Below, in pieces: positions 36,801 through 46,028 of a stretch of 64,000 bases of DNA. The stretch is from the NCBI GenBank assembly GCA_947630825.1, contig CANRJA010000002.1, positions 79,518-143,517 on the forward strand, read 5' to 3'. Position numbers and translations under genes: made by a program. Source of the stretch: an uncultured Clostridia bacterium (GTDB taxonomy: Bacteria > Bacillota > Clostridia > Oscillospirales > Ruminococcaceae). Under the pieces are notes generated by a model. It saw only the letters and a list, made by a program, of their open reading frames with translations, was not told the DNA's origin and searched no databases. Positions within the stretch are counted from its first letter, which is position 1, and every line of letters begins with the position of its first letter.

Positions 36801-37458
36801 GAAGCTCATTGTTATAGAGGGATTAGACGGAAGCGGAAAATCAACTCAGTTTAAAATAATTGATAAAATCTTTAGTGATAATAATATTCCTCATAAATCA
36901 ATCAGCTTTCCAGATTATGAGAAGCCTTCATCAGCACTTGTAAAGATGTATCTTAGCGGCGAGTTTTCAAAAAACGCTAAGGATATAAACGCATATGCGG
37001 CGTCCAGCTTTTACGCTGTTGACAGGTATGCGAGCTTTAAGCTGTACTGGGAGGACGCTTATAACAACGGAGATTTGATATTAGCAAGCAGATATGTAAC
37101 GTCTAACGCAATATATCAGATGGTTAAATGTAATAAAAGCGGTTGGGACGAATATCTTGACTGGCTTTCTGAATATGAATATGAAAAGCTGGGGCTTCCC
37201 AAACCTGATATGGTTATTTTTCTTGATATGCCGATTGAGATTTCGCAAAGGCTTATGACCGAAAGATATAACGGGGACGATGGTAAAAAGGATATTCACG
37301 AATTAGACGTTGAGTTTCTGAAGTCATGCCGTGAAGCAGCTCTTTATACTGCGAATAAGCAAGACTGGAGCATAATAAATTGCTCAAACGGTGCAGTTCC
37401 GCTTAGTATTGATGAAATTACAAATAAAATAATGAATGAAATAAACAAACTTAAATAA
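36793..37458 (+). CDS. tmk: Thymidylate kinase (dNMP kinase)
   Basis: A 221-residue P-loop kinase. Walker A is EGLDGSGKSTQ at residues 9-19, DRYASFKLYW near 77-86 and the SRYVTSNAIYQ segment near 98-108 match thymidylate kinases. It phosphorylates dTMP to dTDP, the step after ThyX, encoded just upstream with an 8-bp overlap. Confidence 0.92.
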   Translation: MNKKLIVIEGLDGSGKSTQFKIIDKIFSDNNIPHKSISFPDYEKPSSALVKMYLSGEFSKNAKDINAYAASSFYAVDRYASFKLYWEDAYNNGDLILASRYVTSNAIYQMVKCNKSGWDEYLDWLSEYEYEKLGLPKPDMVIFLDMPIEISQRLMTERYNGDDGKKDIHELDVEFLKSCREAALYTANKQDWSIINCSNGAVPLSIDEITNKIMNEINKLK

Positions 37459-37479
37459 TATATTGAAAAGAAGGATACA

Positions 37480-38370
37480 ATGTTTGACTTTAGGGAAATT
37501 GAATTAAGTGACAAGTCATGGATTGATGAACTTTTAGCAAAATCTGATTTTATGGGCTGCGAATATTCCTTTGCGAATAATGTAGCATGGCGAAGACTCA
37601 GCGATTCGGTTATTTCAAGATACAAGGATTTCTATTTGATTTCATCTCAGGATAACGATAATATTTATCTTACATATCCGGCAGGCGAGGGGAATATTAC
37701 AGAGCTTCTTAACGAGTTTAGAAAATATTGCTGTAATTTAGGAAAGCGCTTTGTTTTATCTTCTGTAACACGTGATAATTTAGAATACATAAAAGGGAAT
37801 TTTGATGGAAAAATAGAAAGTATTAAATCGAATGCCGACTATTATGATTATATATATAATGCTGAGGATTTGATAAATTTAAGAGGAAAAAAGTATCATT
37901 CAAAGAGAAATCATATCAGCAATTTTAAAAAGCAACCGTGGGAATATAAAGAGCTTACCCCTGATTTGTTTGACGATTGCATTGAATTTGTAACTGAGAG
38001 CTATAATAAAAGGTCCGAGACAGATTTTTCCGCCGTTGTTGAGCAGTTTGCAATAAACACTTTTTTCACTAGTTTTGAGTATTTGAACTTAAAGGGCGGA
38101 GTTCTTTTTCAAAATGGCAGAATTGTCGGAGTCACGATAGGTGAGAGGCTTAATTCTAACACTTTAGTTGTTCATATTGAAAAAGCGTTAAGTGACGTAA
38201 ATGGAGCATATCCCACCTTGTGTAATGAATTTGCAAAAGCAAATGCGTTTGATTTAAAATATATAAATAGGGAAGAGGATCTAGGTTTAGAGGGACTTAG
38301 AAAATCCAAACGCTCCTATCACCCATGCTTTCAGCTAGAAAAACATTCAATAATATTTAAAAAAGATTGA
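37480..38370 (+). CDS. DUF2156 (LPG-synthetase C-terminal-like) protein
   Basis: A 296-residue soluble protein of the DUF2156 family, a tandem GNAT fold related to the C-terminal catalytic half of MprF (lysyl-phosphatidylglycerol synthase). Seen are the KYHSKRNHISNF segment and the conserved end AFDLKYINREEDLGLEGLRKSKRSYHPCF. It has no membrane helices. Its acceptor and donor are unknown. Confidence 0.85.
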   Translation: MFDFREIELSDKSWIDELLAKSDFMGCEYSFANNVAWRRLSDSVISRYKDFYLISSQDNDNIYLTYPAGEGNITELLNEFRKYCCNLGKRFVLSSVTRDNLEYIKGNFDGKIESIKSNADYYDYIYNAEDLINLRGKKYHSKRNHISNFKKQPWEYKELTPDLFDDCIEFVTESYNKRSETDFSAVVEQFAINTFFTSFEYLNLKGGVLFQNGRIVGVTIGERLNSNTLVVHIEKALSDVNGAYPTLCNEFAKANAFDLKYINREEDLGLEGLRKSKRSYHPCFQLEKHSIIFKKD

Positions 38371-38406
38371 TTTTTACTAATTCAATACGGAAAGGAAAAC
38401 ACAATT

Positions 38407-38949
38407 ATGGTATATGTATTCTTAGCAAACGGTTTTGAGGAAGTTGAAGCTCTTGCGCCGGTTGATATTTTAAGACGTGCTGATGTAGACGTTAAAACAG
38501 TAGGAGTAGGCTCTGAAATGATTCGAGGAGCGCATGGCATACCTGTTATTACTGATTTGGACGCCAATGAAATAGAGCTTAATGAAAATATAGAAATGAT
38601 TGTTCTGCCGGGCGGAATGCCGGGAACTGTAAACCTTGAGAAAAATGAAAATGTTCAAAAGACTATAGACTATTGTATAAAAAACGACAAATATATTTCA
38701 GCGATATGCGCAGCGCCATCAATTCTCGGACACAAGGGTATTTTAGACGGTAAGACTGCAACTTGCTTCCCGGGATTTGAAAAGGAATTAGGTAAGGCTA
38801 ATTATTCGCATGAGCTTGTGGTAAACGACGGAAAAATAACTACAGCCAGGGGAGCCGGCGCTGCAATAAAGTTCGGGCTAAAGCTGGTTGAGCTTTTAGT
38901 ATCAAAAGTAAAGTCAGAGGCGCTTGAGGCATCACTTCAATGCAGATAG
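38407..38949 (+). CDS. DJ-1/PfpI-family protein
   Basis: A 180-residue class I glutamine-amidotransferase-like protein of the DJ-1 group. It has FANGFEEVEA-like FLANGFEEVEA near residues 4-14 with the conserved Glu, VLPGGMPG near 78-85, and the nucleophile Cys in SAICAAPSIL near 103-108. It could be a glyoxalase/deglycase or chaperone. It overlaps the next gene by 10 bp. Confidence 0.9.
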   Translation: MVYVFLANGFEEVEALAPVDILRRADVDVKTVGVGSEMIRGAHGIPVITDLDANEIELNENIEMIVLPGGMPGTVNLEKNENVQKTIDYCIKNDKYISAICAAPSILGHKGILDGKTATCFPGFEKELGKANYSHELVVNDGKITTARGAGAAIKFGLKLVELLVSKVKSEALEASLQCR

Positions 38950-39530
38950 ATATAAAAGTACAAAAAGATATTCTTAGAAAAGATATTTTAATAAGACGCA
39001 ACGAGTTGAACAAATCAGAAATAGAATTGAAAAGTCAGCTAATTTTAAATAGACTTATTGACTTGGATAAACTGAAAAACTCTAAAAATATTTGCGTTTA
39101 TGTTTCTAAAGATTCTGAGGTTGAAACCTTTTCTTTGATAAATCGGCTTATAAATATGGACAAGTCTTTGTATGCTCCTAAGTGTGACATAAAAAACAAT
39201 TATATGGCATTTTATAAAATCAACTCTCTGTCTGATTTAAGTATTGGTGCATTTTCTGTTTTAGAGCCCAGTGATAAAAATGAGAAATATGTATGCTCAA
39301 ACAAAAGTGATATATGTATCGTTCCCGCGCTGTGTTTTGACAAACAGGGATTTAGATTAGGTTATGGAAAAGGGTATTACGACAGGTTTTTAAAAGATTT
39401 CAATGGCATAAAAATCGGTATTTGCTATGATGAATTTGTCGTTGACACACTTCCGAAATTTGATACAGATATAGCTGTTGATTTGATTATAACTGATGTT
39501 GAAAAATATAAGTGTAAAGGTGGAAAGTAA
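38940..39530 (+). CDS. 5-formyltetrahydrofolate cyclo-ligase
   Basis: A 196-residue enzyme that recycles 5-formyl-THF to 5,10-methenyl-THF with ATP. The KDILRKDILIRRNEL start, FDKQGFRLGYGKGYYDRFL near 134-152 and the GICYDEFVVDTLP end match the family (YgfA/YqgN). It begins inside the DJ-1 gene and ends 2 bp before mltG. Confidence 0.93.
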   Translation: MQIDIKVQKDILRKDILIRRNELNKSEIELKSQLILNRLIDLDKLKNSKNICVYVSKDSEVETFSLINRLINMDKSLYAPKCDIKNNYMAFYKINSLSDLSIGAFSVLEPSDKNEKYVCSNKSDICIVPALCFDKQGFRLGYGKGYYDRFLKDFNGIKIGICYDEFVVDTLPKFDTDIAVDLIITDVEKYKCKGGK

Positions 39531-39532
39531 AA

Positions 39533-41176
39533 ATGGATGAAAACGAAAAGAAACTTAATAACACCGATAATAAGGACGATTTGGACTTTGATTCTAAGTT
39601 AAGTGAATTTTTAAACGAAAGTTTTAAAGCTTCAAAGGAGCTTGATTCAATAGTCGGCGAAGATAAAAGTGAAAATGTTGTTGCTTCGGCAGATGTAACC
39701 TTGACAAATCTTGAAACAAGAAAGCCTTTAGAGAGTTTAAATTCTTTGAATGATAAAAAGGTACATAAAGAAGAGTCTGAGGCTTTGAAAAATGTATCTT
39801 CCATTTCTAAAGAAAGTATCATTCCTTCAAATGAAGAGGATTTATCGCTCGACATCAATGAAAGTCTCAATGCAAAAAATGAAATAAAAGAAGCTAATGA
39901 CGAATTTAAGAAAGAAGTAAAACCAAAAACACCTGAGCAGTCTCATACTGTCAAAGGCAATTTTGGACTTGATGCAAACAGCCCAAAGGAAAAATTCAAT
40001 TTAAATATTGACTATTCAAAAAGTGATATGATTCGTTCCAAAAGCTCTCAAAAGACTTCGGGAAATATTAATAACAAAAAGCCAAAAAAGAAAAAGGTTG
40101 AAGTTAATTACTCAATTTTTACAGGACTTATTGTAACAGTTGTTGTTTTGTTAGTTTCTGTTTCGCTTGCTTTTTTTGGAATTTCATTAGGGCTTGAATA
40201 TTTAGGCGTAAACAAAAGCGATGAAGTAATTAAACTGAATATTAAAGAAGGTTCTAACACCGATGATATAGCACAGCAGCTTATTAACGAAGATATTATA
40301 GATAATAAATTCTTATTCAAGTTAATAGTTCATTTAAAAGACGCAGGCTCATTGATGAAGCCTGGAGATATCGAGCTTAAGCCTTGCTGGTCTTATGCCG
40401 ATAAAATAGACGCATTAGTTGAACAAAGAGAATCCTTTGAAACGGTTTCTGTTGTCTTTCCTGAGGGAACTACTTTGCTTGATGCTGCAAAATTGTTGGA
40501 AACCAAAGGTGTTATCTCAGATTATCAGGAGCTTATCTACACATTCAACAGTGAAAAGTTTGGATATGATTTTGAAAGCCTTATTGACAATAAGGGTAAG
40601 AAATTCTATGCTATGGAGGGTTATTTCTATCCCGACACATACAATTTCTATCTCGAAGATTCTTCATTTAATATTGTTAAGACAGTAAGAGAGCATTTTA
40701 ATTCTAAATTTACTGAGGATATGAAAAATACTATGCGTGAAAACGGTATGACTATGGACGAGGTCATTACGCTTGCGTCTATTGTTCAGGCGGAGTCAGG
40801 CTCGGTTAAAGATATGCCTAAGGTTGCATCAGTTTTCCTCAATAGATTAAAAGACCCTGCAAATTTCCCGAGACTTGAATCTGACGCAACAGAAACCTAC
40901 TATAAAGATGTTATAAAGGTAGAGGCTGAAAACTCAAAAACATTTACAGACAGCGAAATTAAAGATTTTAAGGATTACTATGATACCTATGTTGCAAACG
41001 GGCTTCCGGCAGGACCTGTCTGCAATCCGGGACTTGAAGCGATAAACGCAGTATTATATCCGGAAAAAACAGATTATCTTTATTTCTGTTCAAATATAAA
41101 AAATAAAAAGACTTATTTTGCAAAGACGCTGTCAACTCATAAAAAGAATCTTAAAAAGGCTGGTTTAGACGACTAA
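39533..41176 (+). CDS. mltG: Endolytic murein transglycosylase MltG with long N-terminal extension
   Basis: A 547-residue protein: a hydrophilic N-terminal part of about 190 residues rich in Lys, Glu, Ser and Asn, one transmembrane helix near 195-218, a LysM-like region, and the YceG catalytic domain. The catalytic Glu is in SIVQAESGSVKDMPKVASVFLNRL, about residue 421. MltG cuts nascent glycan strands at the membrane. Typical MltG is about 340 residues and starts near the helix; the acidic/basic low-complexity cytoplasmic extension is longer here. Confidence 0.93.
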   Translation: MDENEKKLNNTDNKDDLDFDSKLSEFLNESFKASKELDSIVGEDKSENVVASADVTLTNLETRKPLESLNSLNDKKVHKEESEALKNVSSISKESIIPSNEEDLSLDINESLNAKNEIKEANDEFKKEVKPKTPEQSHTVKGNFGLDANSPKEKFNLNIDYSKSDMIRSKSSQKTSGNINNKKPKKKKVEVNYSIFTGLIVTVVVLLVSVSLAFFGISLGLEYLGVNKSDEVIKLNIKEGSNTDDIAQQLINEDIIDNKFLFKLIVHLKDAGSLMKPGDIELKPCWSYADKIDALVEQRESFETVSVVFPEGTTLLDAAKLLETKGVISDYQELIYTFNSEKFGYDFESLIDNKGKKFYAMEGYFYPDTYNFYLEDSSFNIVKTVREHFNSKFTEDMKNTMRENGMTMDEVITLASIVQAESGSVKDMPKVASVFLNRLKDPANFPRLESDATETYYKDVIKVEAENSKTFTDSEIKDFKDYYDTYVANGLPAGPVCNPGLEAINAVLYPEKTDYLYFCSNIKNKKTYFAKTLSTHKKNLKKAGLDD

Positions 41177-41200
41177 AATCAAAGCAGCTATGGAGGCACA

Positions 41201-42433
41201 ATGGATTTAAGCAATTTAGAGGTTTTATCTCCTGCAGGCGATATGGAAAGACTTGAAGCAGCGCTTGATTACGGCGCTGACGCCGTATATCTCGGCGGCA
41301 AGTCGTTTGGAATGAGAGCAGGACCTTCAAACTTTGACGATACTGAGCTTAAAACTGCTGTAGAAATGGCTCATAAACGAGGCGTACTGGTGTATCTTAC
41401 CTGCAATACATTACCTCACAATGATGAAATTCCACACTTTAAAGAGTTTATAGATAACGCGATCGACGCCAAAGTCGACGCTGTAATAGTAAATGATATA
41501 GGGCTTCTGTCATTGGTAAAAAAGTACGCACCCAATATGGAAATTCACATTTCCACACAGGCAGGAATTGTGAACTATGTTACTGCAAACGAGTTTTATA
41601 ATATGGGTGCAAAGAGAGTTGTTCTGGCAAGAGAGTTATCACTTGATGAAATAGCTGAAATAAGAGCAAAAACACCAAAGGAACTGGATATAGAGTGCTT
41701 TGTTCACGGAGCAATGTGCGTCAGCTTTTCGGGCAGATGTCTTTTGTCAAGCTATCTAGTTAATCGTGATGCGAACAGGGGAGAGTGCGCACAGCCTTGC
41801 AGGTGGGGCTACCACCTTATGGAGGAAAAGCGAAACGGACAGTATTTTCCTGTATTTGAAGATGAAAAAGGAACATATATTCTTAATGCCAAAGATATGT
41901 GTATGATAGAGCATTTAGATAAGTTGGCAAAGGCAGGAATTAATAGCATTAAAATTGAAGGCAGAGCTAAATCTGCATATTATGTTTCGGTAGTAACAAA
42001 TGCTTATCGAATGGCAGTTGATTTTTTAAGAAATAATCCTGACGATTATGATAAATTGCCTTCTTGGATAAAAGAAGAAGTTTACAAAGTAAGCCACAGA
42101 GCTTATTGCACAGGCTTCTTTTTCGGTCATCCAAATGAGCAGTTAGACACTCAGTATTACGAAAACAGCGGATATATCAGAGAATATGATGTTGTTGCAA
42201 TGGTTGATGAATGCAAAGATGGAAGGATTTATGCAACACAGCGAAATAAATTCAATAGGGGAGAAGAGCTTGAAATTTTAGCTCCCGGTAAAGAGCCGGT
42301 TAAAATTACCGCTGATAAGCTATATAACGATAAAAATGAGGAAATAGACACGGCTAATCACGCAATGATGAAGATGTCGCTGGAATGTGATAAAATTTTT
42401 GTAAAGAATTCAATTATTAGAATGAAAAAATAA
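41201..42433 (+). CDS. U32-family peptidase-like protein
   Basis: A 410-residue member of the U32 family. The signature FVHGAMCVSFSGRCLLSSYL near residues 166-185 and the following RGECAQPCRWGY give four Cys likely to hold an iron-sulfur cluster. Relatives (RlhA, TrhP/YrrO) hydroxylate rRNA or tRNA rather than degrade protein; the order mltG-U32 and the length suggest the TrhP/YrrN-YrrO side. Gene symbol left open. Confidence 0.9.
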   Translation: MDLSNLEVLSPAGDMERLEAALDYGADAVYLGGKSFGMRAGPSNFDDTELKTAVEMAHKRGVLVYLTCNTLPHNDEIPHFKEFIDNAIDAKVDAVIVNDIGLLSLVKKYAPNMEIHISTQAGIVNYVTANEFYNMGAKRVVLARELSLDEIAEIRAKTPKELDIECFVHGAMCVSFSGRCLLSSYLVNRDANRGECAQPCRWGYHLMEEKRNGQYFPVFEDEKGTYILNAKDMCMIEHLDKLAKAGINSIKIEGRAKSAYYVSVVTNAYRMAVDFLRNNPDDYDKLPSWIKEEVYKVSHRAYCTGFFFGHPNEQLDTQYYENSGYIREYDVVAMVDECKDGRIYATQRNKFNRGEELEILAPGKEPVKITADKLYNDKNEEIDTANHAMMKMSLECDKIFVKNSIIRMKK

Positions 42434-42438
42434 AAAAG

Positions 42439-42475
42439 CCTCTTGTGAGAAAAATTCACAAGAGGTTAAATTTTT
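42439..42475. terminator. Bidirectional terminator between the U32 and Xer genes
   Basis: CCTCTTGTGA and TCACAAGAGG form a perfect 10-bp stem with an A-run on one side and a T-rich run on the other, serving the two convergent genes. Confidence 0.85.
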
Positions 42476-43469
42476 ATTCGTTATTTTTCGGCCTTTTTGG
42501 TGCTTTATTATTTGCAAGCGGTGAGGCATCTGCAGCCTTTTTTAAATTCTCACTGGATAGATGTGTGTAAATTTCAGTAGTGGCGATACTTTTATGTCCT
42601 AAAACTTCTTTAAGAATAAGCGGATCAACTCCGCCATGCTGATACATCAATGTTGCCGCTGTATGTCTTAGCTTATGAGTTGTGATTCCGAGATTGTTTA
42701 ACCCTGCACGCTTCAGCATTTCTTCAACTATCTGCTGAACTCTGCGCTTGTCAATACGCTTTTTAGCCTGCGATAGAAACATAGCTTCAGGCTCTCTGGA
42801 ATTGGTAGGACGCACTGACAAATAACGGTTTAAAGCGTCTATGCAGGCGTCATTAAGATATACTATACGCTCTTTACTTCCTTTTCCAAATAATCTCAGC
42901 GTTCTATTTTCTTTACTGTAATCGTTAAGATTAAGCCCAACAAGCTCGCTCAAACGCATTCCGCAGTTTAAAAACAAAGTTATCATACAGAAGTCACGTT
43001 CTTTATTTTTTGAATTAATATTTTTTAATAACTGCAAAGACTCGTCTAACGATAGATATTTTGGTAGTTTATTTTTGATTTTAGGTAGTTCTAAATCGTC
43101 TAAAGGATTCTTGTCTAAAAGTTTAGCCTTAGTATGTAAATAAAGAAAAAACTGTTTAAGCGCTGAAGTTTTTCTTGCACGGGTTGCTGTATCATTTTCT
43201 CTAACGTCCTTTAAATAATTTAAATATTCATATGCATCATACAAAGAAACATTTTCTATATATTTAAAAGGAACATCAGCTATAGTTATTTTAGAAAAGT
43301 CGTCATTGTTTGAAGCATCCTTGTTTTTAATTTTTAAATACCGCAGAAATGTTCTAATATCAATATAGTATGCTTCTTCAGTTCTTTCAGCACGGTTGCG
43401 TATCAATTTAAGATTCATTAAATAATCCTTTAGATATTCAGGACAATCCGCTGAATATTCGGGTTTCAT
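42474..43469 (-). CDS. XerC/XerD-type tyrosine recombinase
   Basis: A 331-residue recombinase: an N-terminal SAM-like DNA-binding domain (about 10-130) and a catalytic domain with R in RLSELVGLN near 173, K in GKGSKERIV near 199, H-x2-R in HKLRHTAATL near 266-269, H in GHKSIATTEIYTHL near 289 and the nucleophile Tyr near 298. All catalytic residues are present. It looks like a chromosomal XerC/D rather than a phage integrase; no phage genes adjoin. Its promoter has a notable inverted repeat. Confidence 0.9.
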   Translation of the reverse strand: MKPEYSADCPEYLKDYLMNLKLIRNRAERTEEAYYIDIRTFLRYLKIKNKDASNNDDFSKITIADVPFKYIENVSLYDAYEYLNYLKDVRENDTATRARKTSALKQFFLYLHTKAKLLDKNPLDDLELPKIKNKLPKYLSLDESLQLLKNINSKNKERDFCMITLFLNCGMRLSELVGLNLNDYSKENRTLRLFGKGSKERIVYLNDACIDALNRYLSVRPTNSREPEAMFLSQAKKRIDKRRVQQIVEEMLKRAGLNNLGITTHKLRHTAATLMYQHGGVDPLILKEVLGHKSIATTEIYTHLSSENLKKAADASPLANNKAPKRPKNNE

Positions 43470-43499
43470 ATAAACAACTCCTTAGTTTATTAGTTCCCT

Positions 43500-43531
43500 A
43501 AGTTTCACTAAGTTTTTATTTAGTGAAACTT
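43500..43531. repeat. Perfect 12-bp inverted repeat at the transcription start of the Xer gene
   Basis: AAGTTTCACTAA (43500-43511) and TTAGTGAAACTT (43520-43531), with an 8-bp centre. It starts about 3 bases into the expected minus-strand transcript. It could be an operator or a 5' hairpin of the mRNA. Confidence 0.7.
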
Positions 43532-43540
43532 TTTGTATTG

Positions 43541-43569
43541 ATTATACACTATTCCCTTGCATATGTCAA
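43541..43569 (-). promoter_or_regulatory. Consensus promoter of the Xer recombinase gene
   Basis: On the minus strand TTGACA (43564-43569), 17-bp spacer, TATAAT (43541-43546): a perfect match to the consensus. Confidence 0.88.
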
Positions 43570-43575
43570 CACCTA

Positions 43576-43610
43576 AAATAAAAAAACAGCCTATAATTTT
43601 ATAAGCTGTT
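43576..43610 (-). terminator. Terminator of mutS2
   Basis: On the minus strand AACAGCTTATAAAATTATAGGCTGTT forms a stem followed by a run of T; it begins in the mutS2 stop codon. Confidence 0.85.
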
Positions 43611-46002
43611 ATTTCAGTTCCACAACAGTAACTCCGTCTTCGCCTTCGCCGTAAACACCTCTGCGTGAGGACTTCACCTGCTTGTGATGTCTTAGATGCT
43701 CTCTAACTGCACTTTTCAAAGCGCCTGTTCCTTTGCCGTGAATTATGGTTATAACTCCTATATGCGACATTATCGCATTGTCAATAAATCTGTCAACTTC
43801 GTAAATTCCTTCATCAACTGTGTACCCTCTAATGTCCAGTTCCATTGAAGCATTTCTCTCTGCAACCGATTGAACATTCTTTGTAGAAACTTTACTGGTG
43901 ATCTTTTTATTATTAAGCGTAATATTTTCTTCATCAAGCCTTAGCTTGGATATGTGGATTTTAGTTTTCATAATTCCTGCCTGAATATAGCAAAATCCGC
44001 TGTTGTCAGGAAGAGATACTACAATTCCTTTTCCGTTAGTTTCGGTTATAATTACACTGTCACCCTTTTTAAGCGGTCTTGGGAGCTTATACTCTTTATT
44101 TTTATCTTTATCGACAGGGTTTGCAGTATTGTAAAGTTTACTTATGGTATTTTTTGTATGTTGCTTTGCTTTTATTGCATTTTTCTCAAAATCTTCCTTA
44201 TTTTTCTGCTTTCTCAACGCATCTAGCTCGTCAATAAGGGCGTCAGATTGCCTTGTGACCCTAGAAACTATTGCGTTTGCCTCACGGGTCGCTCTGTCGA
44301 GGATCTTTTGCTTATTTTCATCAAGCTTTTTACGTTCTTCCTCAAGCTTTGCTTTTAAAGCAGAGACTTCCCTTTTCAATTTTTCAGCTTCTGTTCTGTT
44401 TCTTTCATATTTTTGACGTTCATTTTCCAGCTTTTCTAAAATGTTCTCAAACTGCATATTTTCATCATTTATAAGTTTTTTAGAGCTTTCGATTATTTCC
44501 TTGTCCATACCCAGTTTAAGTGCGATTTCAAATGCATTTGATTTTCCTGGCGTGCCGAAAATAAGCTTATATGTCGGCTGAAGCGTTTTTGTATCAAACT
44601 CGCACGAGGCATTGACTATTCCGTCCGTTTCCAGAGCATACATTTTAAGTTCCTGATAGTGGGTCGTGGTTACGATCTCAGCGCCGTTTTCTTTAAGTCT
44701 GTTAATTATAGAAACTGCCAACGCAGCACCTTCAACAGGATCGGTTCCCGAGCCAAGCTCATCAAGCAAAACAAGGGATTTTGTATTAGCAACTTTTATA
44801 ATATCAATTACATTATTCATATGGGACGAAAAGGTAGAAAGGCTCTGTTCTATAGACTGGCTGTCACCTATATCGACTAGAATTTTGTCAAAAATTGATA
44901 CAACGCTTCCATCTGCAACAGGTATCAAAAGACCGCACATAGACATAAGAGTAAGCAAGCCCACGGTTTTTAATATAACAGTTTTACCGCCCGTGTTAGG
45001 ACCGGTTATTACAACTGCCCTGTTTTCGTTTCCTACGTTAAAGTCTATAGGCACTACCTTGTTTTTATCAATAAGCGGGTGTCTTGCCTTTTTTAAAACA
45101 ATTTTTCCACTGTCAGTAATGTTTGGAGCTATTGCATTCATCTTTGCACCCATATTAGCCTTTGAAAAGTATAAATCAAGCTGCTTTATTGCTTTGAGAT
45201 TTGAGTAAAGCTGCTCTTTAAATTCTGCGCAGAGAGATGAAAGCTCTGAAATAATTCGGTTGATTTCGTCTCTTTCCTCGCCAATAAGCATCTGAATGTC
45301 GTTATTTGCCTCAACAACACTTATAGGCTCAACAAAGATAGTTGAGCCGCTTCCTGAGGTAGCGTGAATAAGACCGGGTACATCGCTTTTGTTTTCAGTT
45401 TTAACAGGAATAACAAACCGACCGTCACGAACGGTTATGATAGCCTCCTGAAGGTACTTCTGAGTGGATTTAGAGCGTATCATTTTCTCTAGATTCTCAC
45501 GAATTTTTATACTTGATTGATTTATTTTTTTTCTTATTCTTAAAAGCTCAGGACTTGCGTCGTCAGTAAGCTCTTCTTCATTTAAAATTGATGATTGAAG
45601 TCTTTTCTCTAAATATTCATTTGAGAAAATGCTGTCAAACAAATAGTCTAAAGACGTTTCTTCGTTCGTAAATTGTTTTCTGTATGATATAAGTTCATGC
45701 GACTGAATCAGCACATCTTTAATTTTTAGAAGCTCTTTAAGTGGCAATGAAGCGCCTGAATCTGCCAGTTTTACACTGTCTGTTACATCAAATATGTTGT
45801 GAAAAGTCGGTGTTCCGAATCTTACTGAAAGATTAAATGCAGTGTCAGTCTTGTTAAGCTCTTTTTTTACTTCTATTATATTATTGCACGGTCTTATGTT
45901 TAATGCCAGATTTTTAGACATATTGCTGGAGCATTCATTTGCTAAAAGCTCTAATATTTTATGTAGCTCTAAAGTTATAAAATCTTTGTTTAAATCTTTC
46001 AA
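43609..46002 (-). CDS. mutS2: Endonuclease MutS2
   Basis: A 797-residue MutS-family ATPase with a C-terminal Smr endonuclease domain. Walker A is GPNTGGKTVILKT near residues 334-346, Walker B VLLDELGSGTDP near 412-423, a coiled-coil of about 130 residues follows (515-650), and the Smr domain fills the last 80 residues (LDIRGYTVDEG, IIHGKGTGALKSAV). MutS2 suppresses recombination and acts in ribosome rescue in Bacillus. It starts with TTG 46002 behind AAGGAGA. Confidence 0.95.
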   Translation of the reverse strand: MKDLNKDFITLELHKILELLANECSSNMSKNLALNIRPCNNIIEVKKELNKTDTAFNLSVRFGTPTFHNIFDVTDSVKLADSGASLPLKELLKIKDVLIQSHELISYRKQFTNEETSLDYLFDSIFSNEYLEKRLQSSILNEEELTDDASPELLRIRKKINQSSIKIRENLEKMIRSKSTQKYLQEAIITVRDGRFVIPVKTENKSDVPGLIHATSGSGSTIFVEPISVVEANNDIQMLIGEERDEINRIISELSSLCAEFKEQLYSNLKAIKQLDLYFSKANMGAKMNAIAPNITDSGKIVLKKARHPLIDKNKVVPIDFNVGNENRAVVITGPNTGGKTVILKTVGLLTLMSMCGLLIPVADGSVVSIFDKILVDIGDSQSIEQSLSTFSSHMNNVIDIIKVANTKSLVLLDELGSGTDPVEGAALAVSIINRLKENGAEIVTTTHYQELKMYALETDGIVNASCEFDTKTLQPTYKLIFGTPGKSNAFEIALKLGMDKEIIESSKKLINDENMQFENILEKLENERQKYERNRTEAEKLKREVSALKAKLEEERKKLDENKQKILDRATREANAIVSRVTRQSDALIDELDALRKQKNKEDFEKNAIKAKQHTKNTISKLYNTANPVDKDKNKEYKLPRPLKKGDSVIITETNGKGIVVSLPDNSGFCYIQAGIMKTKIHISKLRLDEENITLNNKKITSKVSTKNVQSVAERNASMELDIRGYTVDEGIYEVDRFIDNAIMSHIGVITIIHGKGTGALKSAVREHLRHHKQVKSSRRGVYGEGEDGVTVVELK

Positions 46003-46028
46003 TGGTTTTCTCCTTAAATGTCAGAGTA

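Noticed and set aside
42474..43469. Phage integrase or genomic island marked by the tyrosine recombinase
   Set aside because: Neighbouring genes are core genes in usual order, there is no tRNA next to it, no att duplication, and the protein resembles XerC/D.
43954..45208. Several plus-strand frames of 60-180 codons opposite mutS2
   Set aside because: mutS2 on the other strand is complete with all motifs; these frames lack ribosome sites and recognisable sequence.
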